Made by a program: the position numbers and the translations under genes. This document shows positions 43,836-55,486 of a stretch of 64,000 nucleotides of DNA, one piece after another. The first letter of the stretch is position 1. Every line of letters begins with the position of its first letter. The notes beneath the pieces were generated by a model that did no database searches, was not told where the DNA came from, and saw nothing but the letters and a program-made list of their open reading frames with translations. This DNA is from Linum tenue (lineage: Eukaryota > Streptophyta > Magnoliopsida > Malpighiales > Linaceae): contig CAMGYJ010000009.1 in the NCBI GenBank assembly GCA_946122785.1, positions 6,726,937 to 6,790,936 of the forward strand. The letters are read 5' to 3'.

Positions 43836-45564
43836 AACCCTAGCTAGAACTATGTGATTGATTGTATGAATTGAATGTTTTGTGTTTGGTTTGTGTTCTC
43901 CATTTCTCACTATTATGCCAATTTGACCTAGGTAGAAGAAAATCCCCTCATTACTAAGAGGCTTTTATAAGGTGGAATTCCTTGGCCAAATTGAGCCAAC
44001 TACTTGGGACAAATTAGGGCAAACCTCATACTACGTTTTAGCACTTTGAGTTGGTTGTTGTTTGGTCGTCCGGATTAAGGTCCGAGGGGGAAGTCTTGAC
44101 AACCCTTAGTCGATTGGCCAAGAGAGCTAATTTGTTAGCTTGATTTGACATCCCTTGGCCGAGAGACTGAAAGAGTGAAGCTTTTGCACTAGTTGCGCTC
44201 TCCTACGGTTTACAACCACTTTTTCGCACACTTGCATTATTTTTTACTAATCTTGACACATAGCTAAGGGGAGCAACACCCGGGTGAAGCTTTCTCATAT
44301 AGTCTTCAAAACCATTTACTTTTTCACTTGCTTTGATTTGTAATCCGTAGTTTTCACTAAAAATCGAATGCTAGATAATGTTTCAAACGATTGAAGTAGG
44401 GGTACATCAGTACATGGACCGGTGCCGGGTTTGACATTTATATACTTGCCCTATACTGCACCTGGCTAAAGTTTATACTTGGGCTCTAATTGGGATTTCA
44501 ATTCGTGGTGTAGTAGTAGCAAGTCGGTCCCCAAGCTAACATGTGACTTAAATATGCAACTTGAAGTCCCTAGGCTCTCCCATCAATTTGTTTCTTAGGA
44601 AACATGTCACTAGTGACTAGAAATGCTTCGTTTCCATGCTAACATTCGAATTGCTTCAGAAATTCACGACTTGAACATTCTAGAGTGATTGGAGATCGTG
44701 CAAGAAGCAATATCACCATCCATGGGTGTAGGTGAAACAATCGAATGCTTTACACGGTTATATTCTTTACTTTCTCCTCAATCATTATTCTCTTTTTGTA
44801 AATTTTTCTTTGGGGTTGTAGCAACTTAAATTTTTTTGATTTATCCAAGATCGGGCAAGTAAGAGAGTCGCTTGTAGTGCTCTTTTCACCTACCTATACC
44901 TCAGCCTCTTGTGGAGGGACCACGACATGAAGATGACCAACCTTCATATGATAGGTAGCCAAAACTAAGTGGGGTCACTAATGTGCATCACCCTCTAATT
45001 GGCACACGATCGCGAATGAATAGTCGCTTTTTGTTACTACTATTATTAAATTTTGAAAACATCTGATTGTTGCCTCACACGTACATCGTGAAAGAATGAG
45101 CTACAACCCTCTTTATTCGGATGAAAATTCAAGGTTGGGAGAAAGCACATAAATCCAAACCCACACTGTGGATTCAAGATTTTCAACAAGCAACCTATCC
45201 ATCCAAAAACCTTTCATACATACAAGATATGACACATCGAAGATTCAAATTTAGCACTTCATCCTACAACATTTTACGTGCTACGTTCCTCGACATTGAT
45301 CAAGTAACAGCCCCTAGGTTCATCAATTCAAAGCAAGTAGTCACGTTGTATGCTAGAGACTTACTTGGAACCCTCAAATTTAAAATTTTAACGCAATAAC
45401 CTAGGTTCCAAGTAAGTTCCCGTCATGCCATTCAGCCATCACAAATCATTTTATTTGATCACCATCTCACACTAAAAGATATCAAGCATTCATCAATTAG
45501 AAAAAGTGATCAAGCAACCATGACATTCATTCATCCATCCCGAACTCTAAACATACAATGTTAG
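43836..45564. other. Repeat-derived intergenic sequence
   Basis: No gene was recognised. TATAAAAG at 43403-43410 and the flanking sequence suggest further old LTR material that I cannot delimit. Confidence 0.35.
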
Positions 45565-45609
45565 CCCCCCCCCCCCCCCCACCACCACCACCACCACCAC
45601 ACACACACA
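45565..45609 (+). repeat. Compound microsatellite (C)n-(ACC)n-(AC)n
   Basis: Sixteen C residues are followed by an ACC run and a short AC run. Confidence 0.95.
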
Positions 45610-46054
45610 ATTAAGAGACACATTTTTCTCAATGCAAGAGTTCAAAGATGAGGTCTCAGATTGTTACCACAGGAGTTCAAGGACACACGCACTAGAAGAG
45701 GAGGGTATTAGACATAAAAGTTATATAAGTCTAACCTACACTACTAATAGTTTAGTTTACACAACATTAGTTAAGTACTAAAAAATGAAATAAAGATAGA
45801 CATAATTCAAATTCAAATAAGGAAAATGAAAATGAATAAAATAAAGAAGTTTAGAAAGATGGAGGTAGGAATCGGGCCGGAATTGCCTTAACCAGACTAC
45901 TTATCACCAAATGGTTAATCATATAAATCATAGGGCTCTAGTGAGAGGGTTGAGAGTAAGAGGTTGGTGTGATGTCACTTACAGGAATGTCGAGGTGTTG
46001 CAGGATGCCATTGTTGCAAGCCATGTTGTATAATCTCGCCTTGATTTGTCTTCT

Positions 46055-47060
46055 CTAATTCTTGAGCACCGCCATGAGTTGTTCACGTACATAGTTGTTG
46101 ACCACACCAGAGGAGCTAGATGTGGTCGGATATTGAGCCGATCGGCTATGAAAGAAGTTCAATTCATCCCAATGCCTCGGGGCTCTCTCCTCCAGTTCCT
46201 CTTCACATTCATCTGGTTCCTTGGCAAGTACTTTGGTTTTTCTTCTAGGTGGACTATGTGGAAGGTTGAAAAGAACTTCATAAATCACCAAAGTGCTGGT
46301 TCCGGGAAATGGTAAACCTTGGACTCTCCATATTCCTTCCTCATTCTTGTAGACCATCTTGAGATGTGTCTTGAGGGTCTCAAATGTGATTAGAACGGTC
46401 CATGTATCCAATCTTCTCTCCACATTGCCAAAGTCTATATTGAGATACTGGGCTATGAGAGTGACTTAGACACCCCCATGAAGGGTTGAGAGTCTGTTGT
46501 ACTGATTTAGAATCTCCATAATGGTGAGGCCTAGGTTAAAGGAACTTAGACTTTGCATGCTCAAGAGGAATGTAGCATCTCTAGCAGTCATATTACCTTT
46601 GCTCCCATACTTTCCACCCACAGATCTAGAGATAACATGGTGAATGAACCTCTAATTCCGGTTTCACTTCACTACCCTTCGATAGTTTCACATCTCATGC
46701 TCTTGCTCCATGCACTTTAAGCTCTTCTTCGTAGAAATCTCTGAAGTATGTGAAAGCATTCTCTAGAGTGAGGGCAACGAAGCAATGGTGGAGTCCACAA
46801 ACACTGCAGGATAAATGTCAAAGGCCCTTATAAACTCCTTGATGGAAAAATGTTGGTGTAATCCTTTGAGTTAGAATTCAACATTGGGGAACTTGTCTAT
46901 TGCGCCTTGAACATCTTTAGTCATCAGAGTGCTGAGAAACTTGATTAATACGAGACGGTTGATCCTTTCTCGAATGCTCAAGACCTTGATCCACTCTGTC
47001 TTTGCAATCTTCGAGTGAATGATGTGTTCGACTCCAAGCAAGGAGAAGAGAACATCATTG
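46055..47060 (-). pseudogene. Degenerate Athila-like retroelement gag/ORF remnant
   Basis: Read in shifting minus-strand frames, this gives TEWIKVLSIRERINRLVLIKF, then MTARDATFLLSM followed by SFNLGLTIMEILNQY. An intact 122-aa stretch follows (46055-46423) beginning MERRLDTWTVLITFETL. The pattern of a conserved block with N-L-x-x-I-I and Y-x-x-L-I resembles the putative plant transposon protein domain of Athila-type Ty3 elements. Multiple stops show it is dead. The assignment rests on remembered family patterns and is tentative. Confidence 0.4.
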
Positions 47061-48020
47061 AGACGTGAGCTTTCTCCGATTGGGCACTCTCACAAACAGA
47101 GATACTTGTCGATGAACCGAAGTGGGATTGGATCAAGGAACACATGATAGAAGATCTCCATTGCTACTCACGATCCTCTCCTTTGTTGTCCTTGACGAAG
47201 TTGATATTGTTGTTGTCGGTGCTGGTGTACTCACGATTGCTCTTCTTGCTCGATTTGGTCTTTCTCTTGAATTTAAGGTTCTGGTTATTCTTCTTGTCTT
47301 GTTTGGTTCCATTTAAGCCTTGTGTATTGGTGGGGAATAGGTTGAACCAAAGGCTCGGGGGGAATTGGTTTAGGTATACAACCCATCACATACTCATAAT
47401 CGCGATGCATGTAATTTCTATACTACCTGCACCCAATTACAAGTTATTTGATCCTCCCATCTTCAGTTTCCACTAAGATCTAAAAATAGTATAATTCTAA
47501 ACACCTTCATTTCTCTTTTCCAATTACATAAATACATATACAACACACGATAACCATAAGTTTCCCTCACAATAAAATTTGCTATGTTTCTCATATTATT
47601 CTATATAATTTTCCCTTACAATATAATTTTCTCTTCAACTATATTAGATTAGCTATAAACTGAATTTGGTTCGAATTCGTGAGATGGAGATTATCCACAG
47701 CTATCCAAAAATCGTTGGGATGAAGATAAAAACTTCCACCCACTCAAGGATGGAGATTGGAGAGGGTATAAATTTATGTTCAAATATGAATGCGTTATAA
47801 CAAAATCAGCCCCAAACCCGTCCATTCTGATGCCGAATTGGAACATCGAGAAAGAAAGGTATTTGTTAAGACTGAAATGTTAACAAAGGTTAGTAACGTG
47901 ATCTATTGATACACATACACCAAATCTATGCGACACACACACATAACTCCGAATTTTGGTTTTGCGCCAGCTCAGGACAGGAGGAAAGCACAAAGCAGGT
48001 AGCCGTGACGAAACGGCAAC
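47061..48020. other. Spacer upstream of DGD2
   Basis: The left part is repeat-like. From ~47880 it becomes the promoter region of DGD2 with pyrimidine-rich leader sequence. No separate gene. Confidence 0.4.
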
Positions 48021-48381
48021 CGTTTACCGTACAAACAACCATTGAACGGTCGCGGAAGACGGGCGGAGGAGAAAGAAGCAACAAGAAAGAGCAGCGCCAC
48101 CAATAATTGAGATATTCTCCTTCCCTCCTTCCCTTCAATGCCAAGAGTACTACCGCTAATTTGATTCCTCGTGTCTTTTATCCTTCTTTCTCCTTGCTAC
48201 TTCTTCTTCCTTGGGGGCTTCTCTTCGTCGACTTTTTCGATTCCAGAACTAAAAACTCGCTGAAACTCGGCCGTCGACTCCTCGCCTCACCTTTGGCCGT
48301 TTCTGGTAACGTTGCCCTCGAAGTCGCAGCTGTGCCGAGTGAGAGCAGCCATTTGGCCGACGAAGGATCAGAATCACTCAG

Positions 48382-48663
48382 GTATCCATCCGCTGATTGT
48401 GCGTGCTTCGATTTGCTGTTTCGTAGATCGTCTTCTTCGCTTTGCTTGATCTACGACTTCTGCCTCGATCTCAACGCCGCCATTTTTTTGTTTGGAGGAT
48501 GTTTAATGAGCCACTGAATCTTTTAGATTGCTCTGGTTACTGTTTTGCTACGTCTTAGTGATGCCGTTGTCAAATTTCTGATCGACGATAGGTTTTTATT
48601 TCTTTGTTTGGTTTTCTAATTGATGTCCATGGCTGGCCAGCTGGTTCGCGCTGGATCTTGTAG
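48382..48663 (+). other. Probable 5' UTR intron of DGD2
   Basis: A strong donor CACTCAG|GTATCC at 48381/48382 and an acceptor GATCTTGTAG ending at 48663 bracket a T-rich stretch just before the start codon. The leader exon would lie at about 48050-48381. This is an inference from splice signals. Confidence 0.5.
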
Positions 48664-48705
48664 GTTGAGTGACGGCAAGTGCTGGGTGGTGGAACTAATG
48701 TCTGC

Positions 48706-51110
48706 ATGGATAAAAGGCAGCATATCGCGATTTTCACTACTGCTAGCCTTCCATGGATGACCGGAACCGCCGTCAATCCACTGTTTCGTGCTGTGTATCT
48801 TGCCAAGGATGGGAAAAGAGACGTCACTTTGGTAATCCCATGGCTGTCTTTGAAGCATCAGAAGCTGGTTTACCCGATTGATGTTACCTTCAGTTCACCC
48901 TCAGAGCAGGAAGCTTACGTTCGTCAATGGCTTGAGCAGAGGATTTCATTTTCTGCTGATTTCTCCATTCGATTCTATCCTGGAAAGGTAAAGAGTTGTA
49001 TGCAATGCCTGAGTTTAGGCTTGTTCGTTGACGGTTGGATTTAATTGACATGTAGTTGAGAAGGTTGCTTGTTTTTCCTTGTGTAGTTTGCTGTGGATAA
49101 GAGGAGCATTCTTCCTGTTGGAGATATCTCTGAAGTCATCCCAGATGAAGAGGCTGAAGTTGCTGTTCTTGAGGAACCTGAGCACCTTACATGGTTTCAC
49201 CATGGCAAGAGATGGAAAACCAAGTTTAGTCTTGTGATTGGTGTTGTGCACACCAATTATTTGGCGTACGTGAAGAGGGAAAGTAACGGCAGAGTCAAAG
49301 CGTTGATTCTTAGATATCTTAACACCTGGGTTGTTGACATCTATTGCCACAAGGTATTATTTCTTGGTTGTTTCAGTCCTATGAAACTTGAATGTATCTG
49401 GTATTTTACTTGAATGCCTATTCTTTGCCAAGGGATCTCTTTATGTGGCATGCAGCACTTTCAATTTCTTAGATTATTGAATCGTCACAGGCCATGGTTC
49501 TTGGTTAATTTATCAGTTTTCTGGGATTTTTCACATTCAAGAAACACAATCCATTTAGCTTGGAAGTTTTGTTTCACATATGTAAAATATGAATTTTTGG
49601 CCAGCTTTCTGGTTTTGACATGCGGCAAGCATTCAGTGTGCCTTATTGTAGTTATCTTCTGCTTAGTTATGTGTTAGTGTTGCTCTGCAGATATGGTATG
49701 TGAAACTTTATTTTCCCAAACCAATAGAACAGGTTAATAACTTCGTCTATGTGGTTCAGCACCCCAACTTTGATGAGATTACTGTGCTGACAGATGTACA
49801 GAAGAATTTTGTTGGACTGGAAGTTTGGTTTACGACCGGACATACCTGGTATAAAGTTATCATATTTCACATGCAGAACAAATAATTAGTAATGTATAAT
49901 GTTCAACTAGACTAGGTTGTTATTAGAAGAGACTAACATACTATTTCATTTATTTATATATCTACCTTCTTTCTTGATGTATATGGCTTTACCATGAAAT
50001 TTTCAGTTGCTCTATCATCTTTTGCATGTGTTTGGTGCTTAGGGGTATAAAATGGTGAACTAGAGGAATAGCTCTCGTAAACCAGAATCTGTTTTCTCTC
50101 AACTCTGCAGGTGATTCGATTGTCTGCTGCAACCCAGGAATATCCTAATTCCATCATATGCAATGTCCATGGAGTAAACCCTAAGTTCCTTGAAATAGGA
50201 AAGAAGACAATCGAGTTACAGCAATCTAGTAAGAGGGCTTTCAGTAAAGGTGCTTACTACATAGGTAAAATGGTCTGGAACAAAGGGTACAAGGAGCTTC
50301 TTGACCTCCTCCGGAAACACCAGAAGGAGCTATCTGGGCTGGAAATAGATTTATATGGCAGCGGCGAAGATTCTAATGAAGTTCAGGAAGCTTTTCAGAA
50401 GCTGGATCTAGTTGTTAGACTTTACCCTGGCCGTGATCATGCAGATCCTGTATTCCATGAGTAAGCTGTCTATCATTTCTGTTCTATTTTCTTATGATGA
50501 CTTGAGCAAACTAGTAGGAACTTTGCTTGTAGATGATGAATATTAGTAACACGATCAGCCTCTCTTCTTTCTTTCCTCCAGTTACAAAGTATTCCTGAAT
50601 CCAAGCACCACCGACGTGGTATGCACAACAACAGCTGAAGCACTAGCAATGGGGAAGCTTGTCGTGTGTGCTAACCACCCATCAAACGACTTCTTCAAGC
50701 AGTTCCCCAATTGCTGGACTTACGACGACAGCAAAGGATTTGTAGAGGCCACCAACAATGCACTGAAGGAAGAACCTAGTGAACTCACAGAAACCCATAG
50801 GCATGAGCTATCATGGGAGGCAGCCACTGAACGGTTTCTGAGAGTCGGCGATCTTCATGGGGTGGCGGCAAATTCACGGAAACTATCTAGACGTCCTTCA
50901 AAGCTCTTAGGGTCCACATCTCTGAACCTGCAGAGGAACATGGAGGACGCATCAGCTTATGTGCACTATCTCGCCTCTGGGTTTGAGGCATCGAGAACAG
51001 CCTTCGGTGCGATTCCAGGGACCCTGCAACCTGATGAACAGCTGTCTAAGGAGCTGGGCCTGCAGACTGCAGAAACACAGAAGCGTAGCAGTCACAGGTT
51101 TAGCTTTTAA
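48706..51110 (+). CDS. DGD2: Digalactosyldiacylglycerol synthase 2
   Basis: Four coding exons (48706-48987, 49087-49353, 50111-50460, 50582-51110) give 475 residues. This is the size of DGD2 and not of DGD1, which has a long N-terminal extension. The enzyme transfers galactose from UDP-galactose to monogalactosyldiacylglycerol to make DGDG at the outer chloroplast envelope. In Arabidopsis DGD2 serves mainly during phosphate shortage. Recognisable segments are IAIFTTASLPWMTGTAVNP at the N terminus, KRSILPVGDISEVIPDEEA, HLTWFHHGKRWK, VVHTNYLAYVKRE, the GT4 GT-B nucleotide-sugar region GAYYIGKMVWNKGYKELL, LDLYGSGED-like sequence, and FLNPSTTDVVCTTTAEALAM with the E-x7-E-type site. The start chosen is the ATG in TGCATGGATAAA; the C-terminal SAYVHYLASGFEASRTAFG is family-typical. 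No lesions. Confidence 0.97.
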
Positions 51111-51789
51111 TGTTCTAAAGCGGTTTCACCTGCGTCTTCCTGTGGAACAATTCTGTACATTAATGGGGGTTTGTTATTAGACTTGAATCTTAGTTGTTTG
51201 CATAACTGTGGGCTAGCTATAGGCCAAGGGGTACGTGGAAGGAAAAGGAAGGATTAGAAATCAAACATGGGATGCAAATTGCATAGTAGTTTCTGCATAT
51301 GCCATGATATGTGCTGCTTCATTTGCCTTCCGATTATGTGTTTGCTTCATTTGCCTCCCGATTGACGTGCCTCCAAGTCCCATTGCCCAAATCATGTGTG
51401 TGTCGCCTGATACATTGACAATTGATACCCTATTCCAGTGTGAATGACTTTCGCATTCTGCAGCTTCTGAAGTTCTGAGTCAGTGTTGAGGCACTTAGAT
51501 CTCTAGGATCGGATTCATAACTTGGATTTGTAATTTGTTTGGCAATATGCAACCCGAACTCAGCCGCCATTGCTTCAGTTGTTTCAGCCTCTCATTGGCT
51601 CTGCAATCTTCTTAGCAGCCATGAGAAGGAAGTGTACCTGAGGTCCACTTATCACCACGCCCAGACCCACGTCTGGTATTAGTGGTCATTATCTCATATT
51701 AATGTTATAAATGCTTTTACAAAGATGTGAAACAGGTTGTTACATTTGGGATAACTATGACGTTAGTGATTACCTTAAAAAATTTATTA
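51111..51789. other. DGD2 3' flank
   Basis: This holds the 3' UTR and flanking sequence. No gene was recognised. Confidence 0.5.
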
Positions 51790-52610
51790 TTATTAAAGCC
51801 TTTTAAGTTGGAATGCCCAACTTCCGCCTAAACTCAAAATACTTTAATAGACCCAAGGAGTGAACCGGTCATATCTCATGTCTTGTATGCGGGAGATATT
51901 AAGAGAGTATTGAACACTTGTTTTTCAGATGCCTCTAGGCTCTAGCCACCCAGTTGTGGTCGCTGATGGGATTAAAAATAACTTTATTGATTCGATCCTG
52001 ACTATGAATTCCAGTGTCTGGTGACGACATGTGATGCTTTCTGAGCACCCTCAAACCCATGTTCTCCAATGTATCTGGTTACTATGAAGAATTGGGAAGT
52101 CTCGTAATAAGGTGATTTGTGAACATTATCAACCACATGCTAATTCTCTAGCTCGTCAGTGTTTTTCCAAGTTCTTGGCATCTCCCCCGCATTCCCTCCT
52201 CCATCATCGCATCCTTGCCTCTCGTCGGTCCCTCCTGCTCTTTGGGAGCCTCCCCCCGAAGACTATTTGAAGATCTCCTTGATGCAACCAATCGTGACTC
52301 TGGGTGTGGCCTGGTTGTTTATGGCTCGGACAGGCATGTCGGGCTGGCATTTGGGTCCCTACACTAAGGAGTGTCTGATCCCTACCTAGTAGAATTGTTG
52401 GCCGCCAGATACGTCATTTTGCTTGTTGTTTCTAGAAACCTGTCTCGTTCAATCGTCGAAGGTGATTCTCAGGTGGTCTTTCAACCGCTTCGCCAAGGAG
52501 TTACATCAGTTTCTCTAGGTGGACATGTTTTCGAATTTATCTTCGGTTGTTTCTCTCAACTTCTATTACATTCTCAGCTACAACCATTACATCTTTAACA
52601 CGTAAAAAGT
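51790..52610 (+). pseudogene. LINE ORF2 3' remnant: zf-RVT and RNase H-like segments
   Basis: In shifting plus-strand frames I read WNAQLPPKLKIL, then CLVCGRY-stop-ESIEHLFFRC (zf-RVT zinc module), CIWLLWRIGKSRNKVI (the W..WK.RN segment) and ANSLARQCFSKF. A type I RNase H-like domain follows: CGLVVYGSDRHVGLAFGS, then ELLAARYVILLVV and SRSIVEGDSQVVFQPLRQG. The order zinc module then RNase H is that of plant L1 LINEs with an RVT_3 domain. Numerous stops make it inactive. Confidence 0.75.
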
Positions 52611-52785
52611 AATTCGTTTCGCCTCTCTTCTCGAAACAGCTTACCAGATCAAATTTCCTATGAGTCCGGCAAACTCATTCGTACTCGCCAAAAAAGTGAA
52701 AAACATGAACGTGCGTCTCTCGAAGGCCACAAAAAGGCGCACTTTTCACCCCCAGTGTTTGCTACAATTAGAAACCTCTAAACTA

Positions 52786-53680
52786 GGGATGACAATTACC
52801 CACCCGTGGGTAATTCTACATAAACCCAAGTAGACTCATTGATAATAGGGTATGGATGATGTAAATATGGGTTTGAGGGTTTGTATATGGTTTGGGTAAG
52901 GTATGTCTATTGCTTCCAAAATCTGAATGGGTATGGGTTGGTTGTGGATATCCATTTACTTGAGGGTGTTTTAACTACACATACAAAATTGGACATATTT
53001 GTAAAGCTTGAAAGTTTATGTACCAAAATGTAAGACCAAAAAAAATTTAGATGCTAAAACATAATTTTTATCGATATTTTGAGGACTTATATAAAAAAAA
53101 ATATTAAGTACTAAATATACATATCTATTAAGTTAGGTACCAAACTATAGGGGTCGTTTGCTTCAAGGATTTGCATCATGGATTTGGTACCAAAAAAACA
53201 ACCATCATGGATTTACACACAATCCGTTGTTTGCTTTGTCAAAAAGTGTTTAGATAAATCTGTGGGCCCCACGGATTAGGTTTTTTTTTCTTCAAATCCA
53301 TGGGCCCCACGGTTTTATAAATCGCACCTCATACCTTGGGATTTTGAGACAAGCTGAAAAACCATCAAATCCATGATAAAAATAGCTCAACAAACAAAGG
53401 ATTTCCTCAAATCCAGAATGCCCAAAATCCCTAATAAATCCCAAGGTTTTTAATTAGCAAATTCATGACAAAACCCTCGTTAGAAAATACTTGAAGCAAA
53501 CGACCCCATAATTTGCATTTGGACATGGGTACAAACCCAAATCCATGTGTTAACAACACAACTCAACCCAAGTAAATGGTATGGGTACAAACTCAGCAAA
53601 CTCTACCTATCTACTATCTATTTGGATTTCATACCCAATCCAATTGGATTAGATAGTAAAATACGCCATCGACCAAAGTT
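52786..53680. mobile_element. hAT-like MITE (GGGATGACAATT family), copy 2, split by a Tourist MITE
   Basis: TAGGGATGACAATTACCC at 52787 starts a sequence that matches the reverse complement of 21405-21846 over most of its length. Examples are GTGTTTTAACTACACATAC, the GATATTTTGAGGACTT block, and after the interruption TTTCATACCCAATCCAATTGG at ~53624. The Tourist MITE at 53150-53507 sits inside it. The right end is eroded. Confidence 0.65.
53150..53507. mobile_element. Tourist-like (PIF/Harbinger) MITE, copy 2
   Basis: The 358-bp element has ends GGGGTCGTTTGCTTCAAGG and CTTGAAGCAAACGACCCC, flanked by ATA at 53147-53149 and 53508-53510. Its sequence is the reverse complement of copy 1 at 33707-34057, with scattered changes. 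Confidence 0.85.
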
Positions 53681-53715
53681 AGAAAGTTTATGGCCAATGA
53701 AATTCAAAGCTTTAA

Positions 53716-53970
53716 TGAGGGGTGGAGTTCGGTTATCAGTTAAACCGAACCACTTCCCCAATTTACCGACCACCGACCGAAAAGAGGCCTTAAGACTTGG
53801 TTATCTCGGTTTTCGGTTAACCGAGCTGCCCCCAAGACCAAAAGTAACTAGCCGATCCCTCCGAATACCGATTGATTTTCGGTTATCTCGATTTTCGATT
53901 AATGAATAATCGATCGATTTCGGTTGTAACCGGACGGCTAACACTAACCGCTAACCGAGTGTCGAGCCTT
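53716..53970. mobile_element. hAT-type MITE with perfect 8-bp TSD
   Basis: The 255-bp element is flanked by AGCTTTAA at 53708-53715 and 53971-53978. The ends TGAGGGGTGGAGTTCGGTTA and, reversed, AAGGCTCGACACTCGGTTA are imperfect inverted repeats. The interior contains many CGGTTA/TAACCG motifs. It ends 178 bp before the thioesterase start codon. Confidence 0.8.
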
Positions 53971-54148
53971 AGCTTTAACCATTCGAGATAACCAATCAAA
54001 AGGGAGAAGCCAAAATGGGAAGGAAAATTCACCAACAAAAGATTGGGTGGGAAAGCACAAGGCCTGAAGGCCAGGCTAGAAGAGTAGAAGTGGTTGGTTT
54101 CCCAAAAAGAGTAAACAGGTGCCTGGTTGAGCTGAACTGGAGAGAGAG

Positions 54149-54925
54149 ATGACCAAGGACGTCAACTCAGCCACCGCCGGCGACGGCTCGACGGCCACGG
54201 AAACAATCGCGAGGGACATTCCTCTTCAATACGTCAATACGGTAAATAGATTCTTCACAAACCTCGGAGTCTCCGATCCTGCCGTCGAGAAGTACACATC
54301 CACCACCGACTCCTACTCCGATATCATCCGCGGCCTGCTCAACGTCCACGCCGTCGAACGCGGCCGGATCTCTTGCTCCTTCTCCGTCCTCCCCGTCGTA
54401 GCTGTAATTTAACTGCCATCTATTCCTCCTCTCCTCTTTGCGTCCAATCTATCTCTACTGTTTCCCTTCTGTTTGGCTTCCGAGAAAAAAAAAATTGAAT
54501 TTGAATTTGCGGAAGAATCCCATACGGTGGTGTGGTTGGTTGCAGAATTTCTACAAAGGACTGCACGGAGGGGCCGCCGCGGCAGTGGCGGAGAGAGTGT
54601 CGATTGCCTGTGCAAGAACCCTAGTGCCGGAGGAGAAGGAGCTGTTTCTAGGCGAATTGGGCATTTCTTACCTCTCCGCCGCCCCTCAAAATGTGAGAGC
54701 TTCTCTCCCCCACCCTTTCTCTCTCATTTACCTCTCCCGTTGCTCTCCGATTCATTACATCGCCGCTTTGGTTGTTTGCAGGAGACGGTGACGGTTGACG
54801 CGTCGGTGGTGAGGAGCGGAAGAAACTTGACGGTGGTTTCGATGGAATTCCGACAGAAGAAAACTGGGAAGCTCATGTTCACCGCTCGGGCTACTTTCTA
54901 TCACCTGCCTGCCTCCAAGTTATGA
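54149..54925 (+). CDS. Acyl-CoA thioesterase 13-like hotdog-fold protein
   Basis: Three exons (54149-54403, 54546-54692, 54782-54925) join in phase 0 to 181 residues. The middle exon carries YKGLHGGAAAAVAERVSI, the HGG-containing helix of 4HBT/PaaI-type hotdog thioesterases. The last exon gives the beta-sheet VTVDASVVRSGRNLTVVSM and TGKLMFTARATFYHL ending in a stop. Plant relatives are annotated acyl-coenzyme A thioesterase 13-like; they hydrolyse acyl-CoA or related thioesters, and the natural substrate is unknown. The N-terminal ~40 residues precede the fold and show no clear targeting signal; a C-terminal SKL-type peroxisomal signal is suggested by the final residues ASKL, which merits attention. 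The start is the first in-frame ATG after a purine-rich leader. Confidence 0.88.
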
Positions 54926-55486
54926 AACCGGAAACAGAAGACGCACGCAAGAAAGAAAATGCGGACCCGTTTGCTCCCATTTCATAATTCACAATTTGCC
55001 TCATCACTAGATGAGTTCTTTTGGAACACCATTTTGGAAGATTACAAGATGATGGTCCTTTGATGTGTGTAATGGTGTTCTTATACAGACAGAAAGACAA
55101 ATTGCATTAAGCTTTTATCGTTCATTTCTACATCTCCAATGTCCCAATACCACCATCAATCCTCTCTTTTGCTCAACACTGTTGTTGTGAAATGGCTCCT
55201 CCTGAAGCTAGGCTCCTTTCGTAGTCCCGGCGGAAGTTGGCTTGGCTTTTCCCAGTGCTGATCTTCGTGTTCCCGACTTCTTGTATTCGCCGCATCCCCC
55301 TGCAAGCCAAGATCAGTACTGAATCAAGTTTTCACTAAACTTGGGACAATCAATCCCAGTTTTTGGTGGTTAGGTAACCTGAAATCAACAATGAAATTGG
55401 TCGATTTAATACACTAAGCTTGCACAATTTCGAGCAGTAAAACAACCCAACTGTGAAGTGCCGGCATACTAACTCTGGTTCAGGCC

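Noticed and set aside
44105..44260. Search for a tRNA-like fold in repeat-derived sequence
   Set aside because: No TTCRANNC box with a matching acceptor stem was found; no tRNA could be supported anywhere in the window.
48107..48517. 136-aa ORF upstream of DGD2
   Set aside because: It crosses the probable 5' UTR donor site at 48381 and shows no homology; it is leader sequence.
49700..49885. 61-aa ORF inside DGD2 intron 2
   Set aside because: DGD2 homologues read directly from CHK to VIRLSAATQ, so this is intronic.
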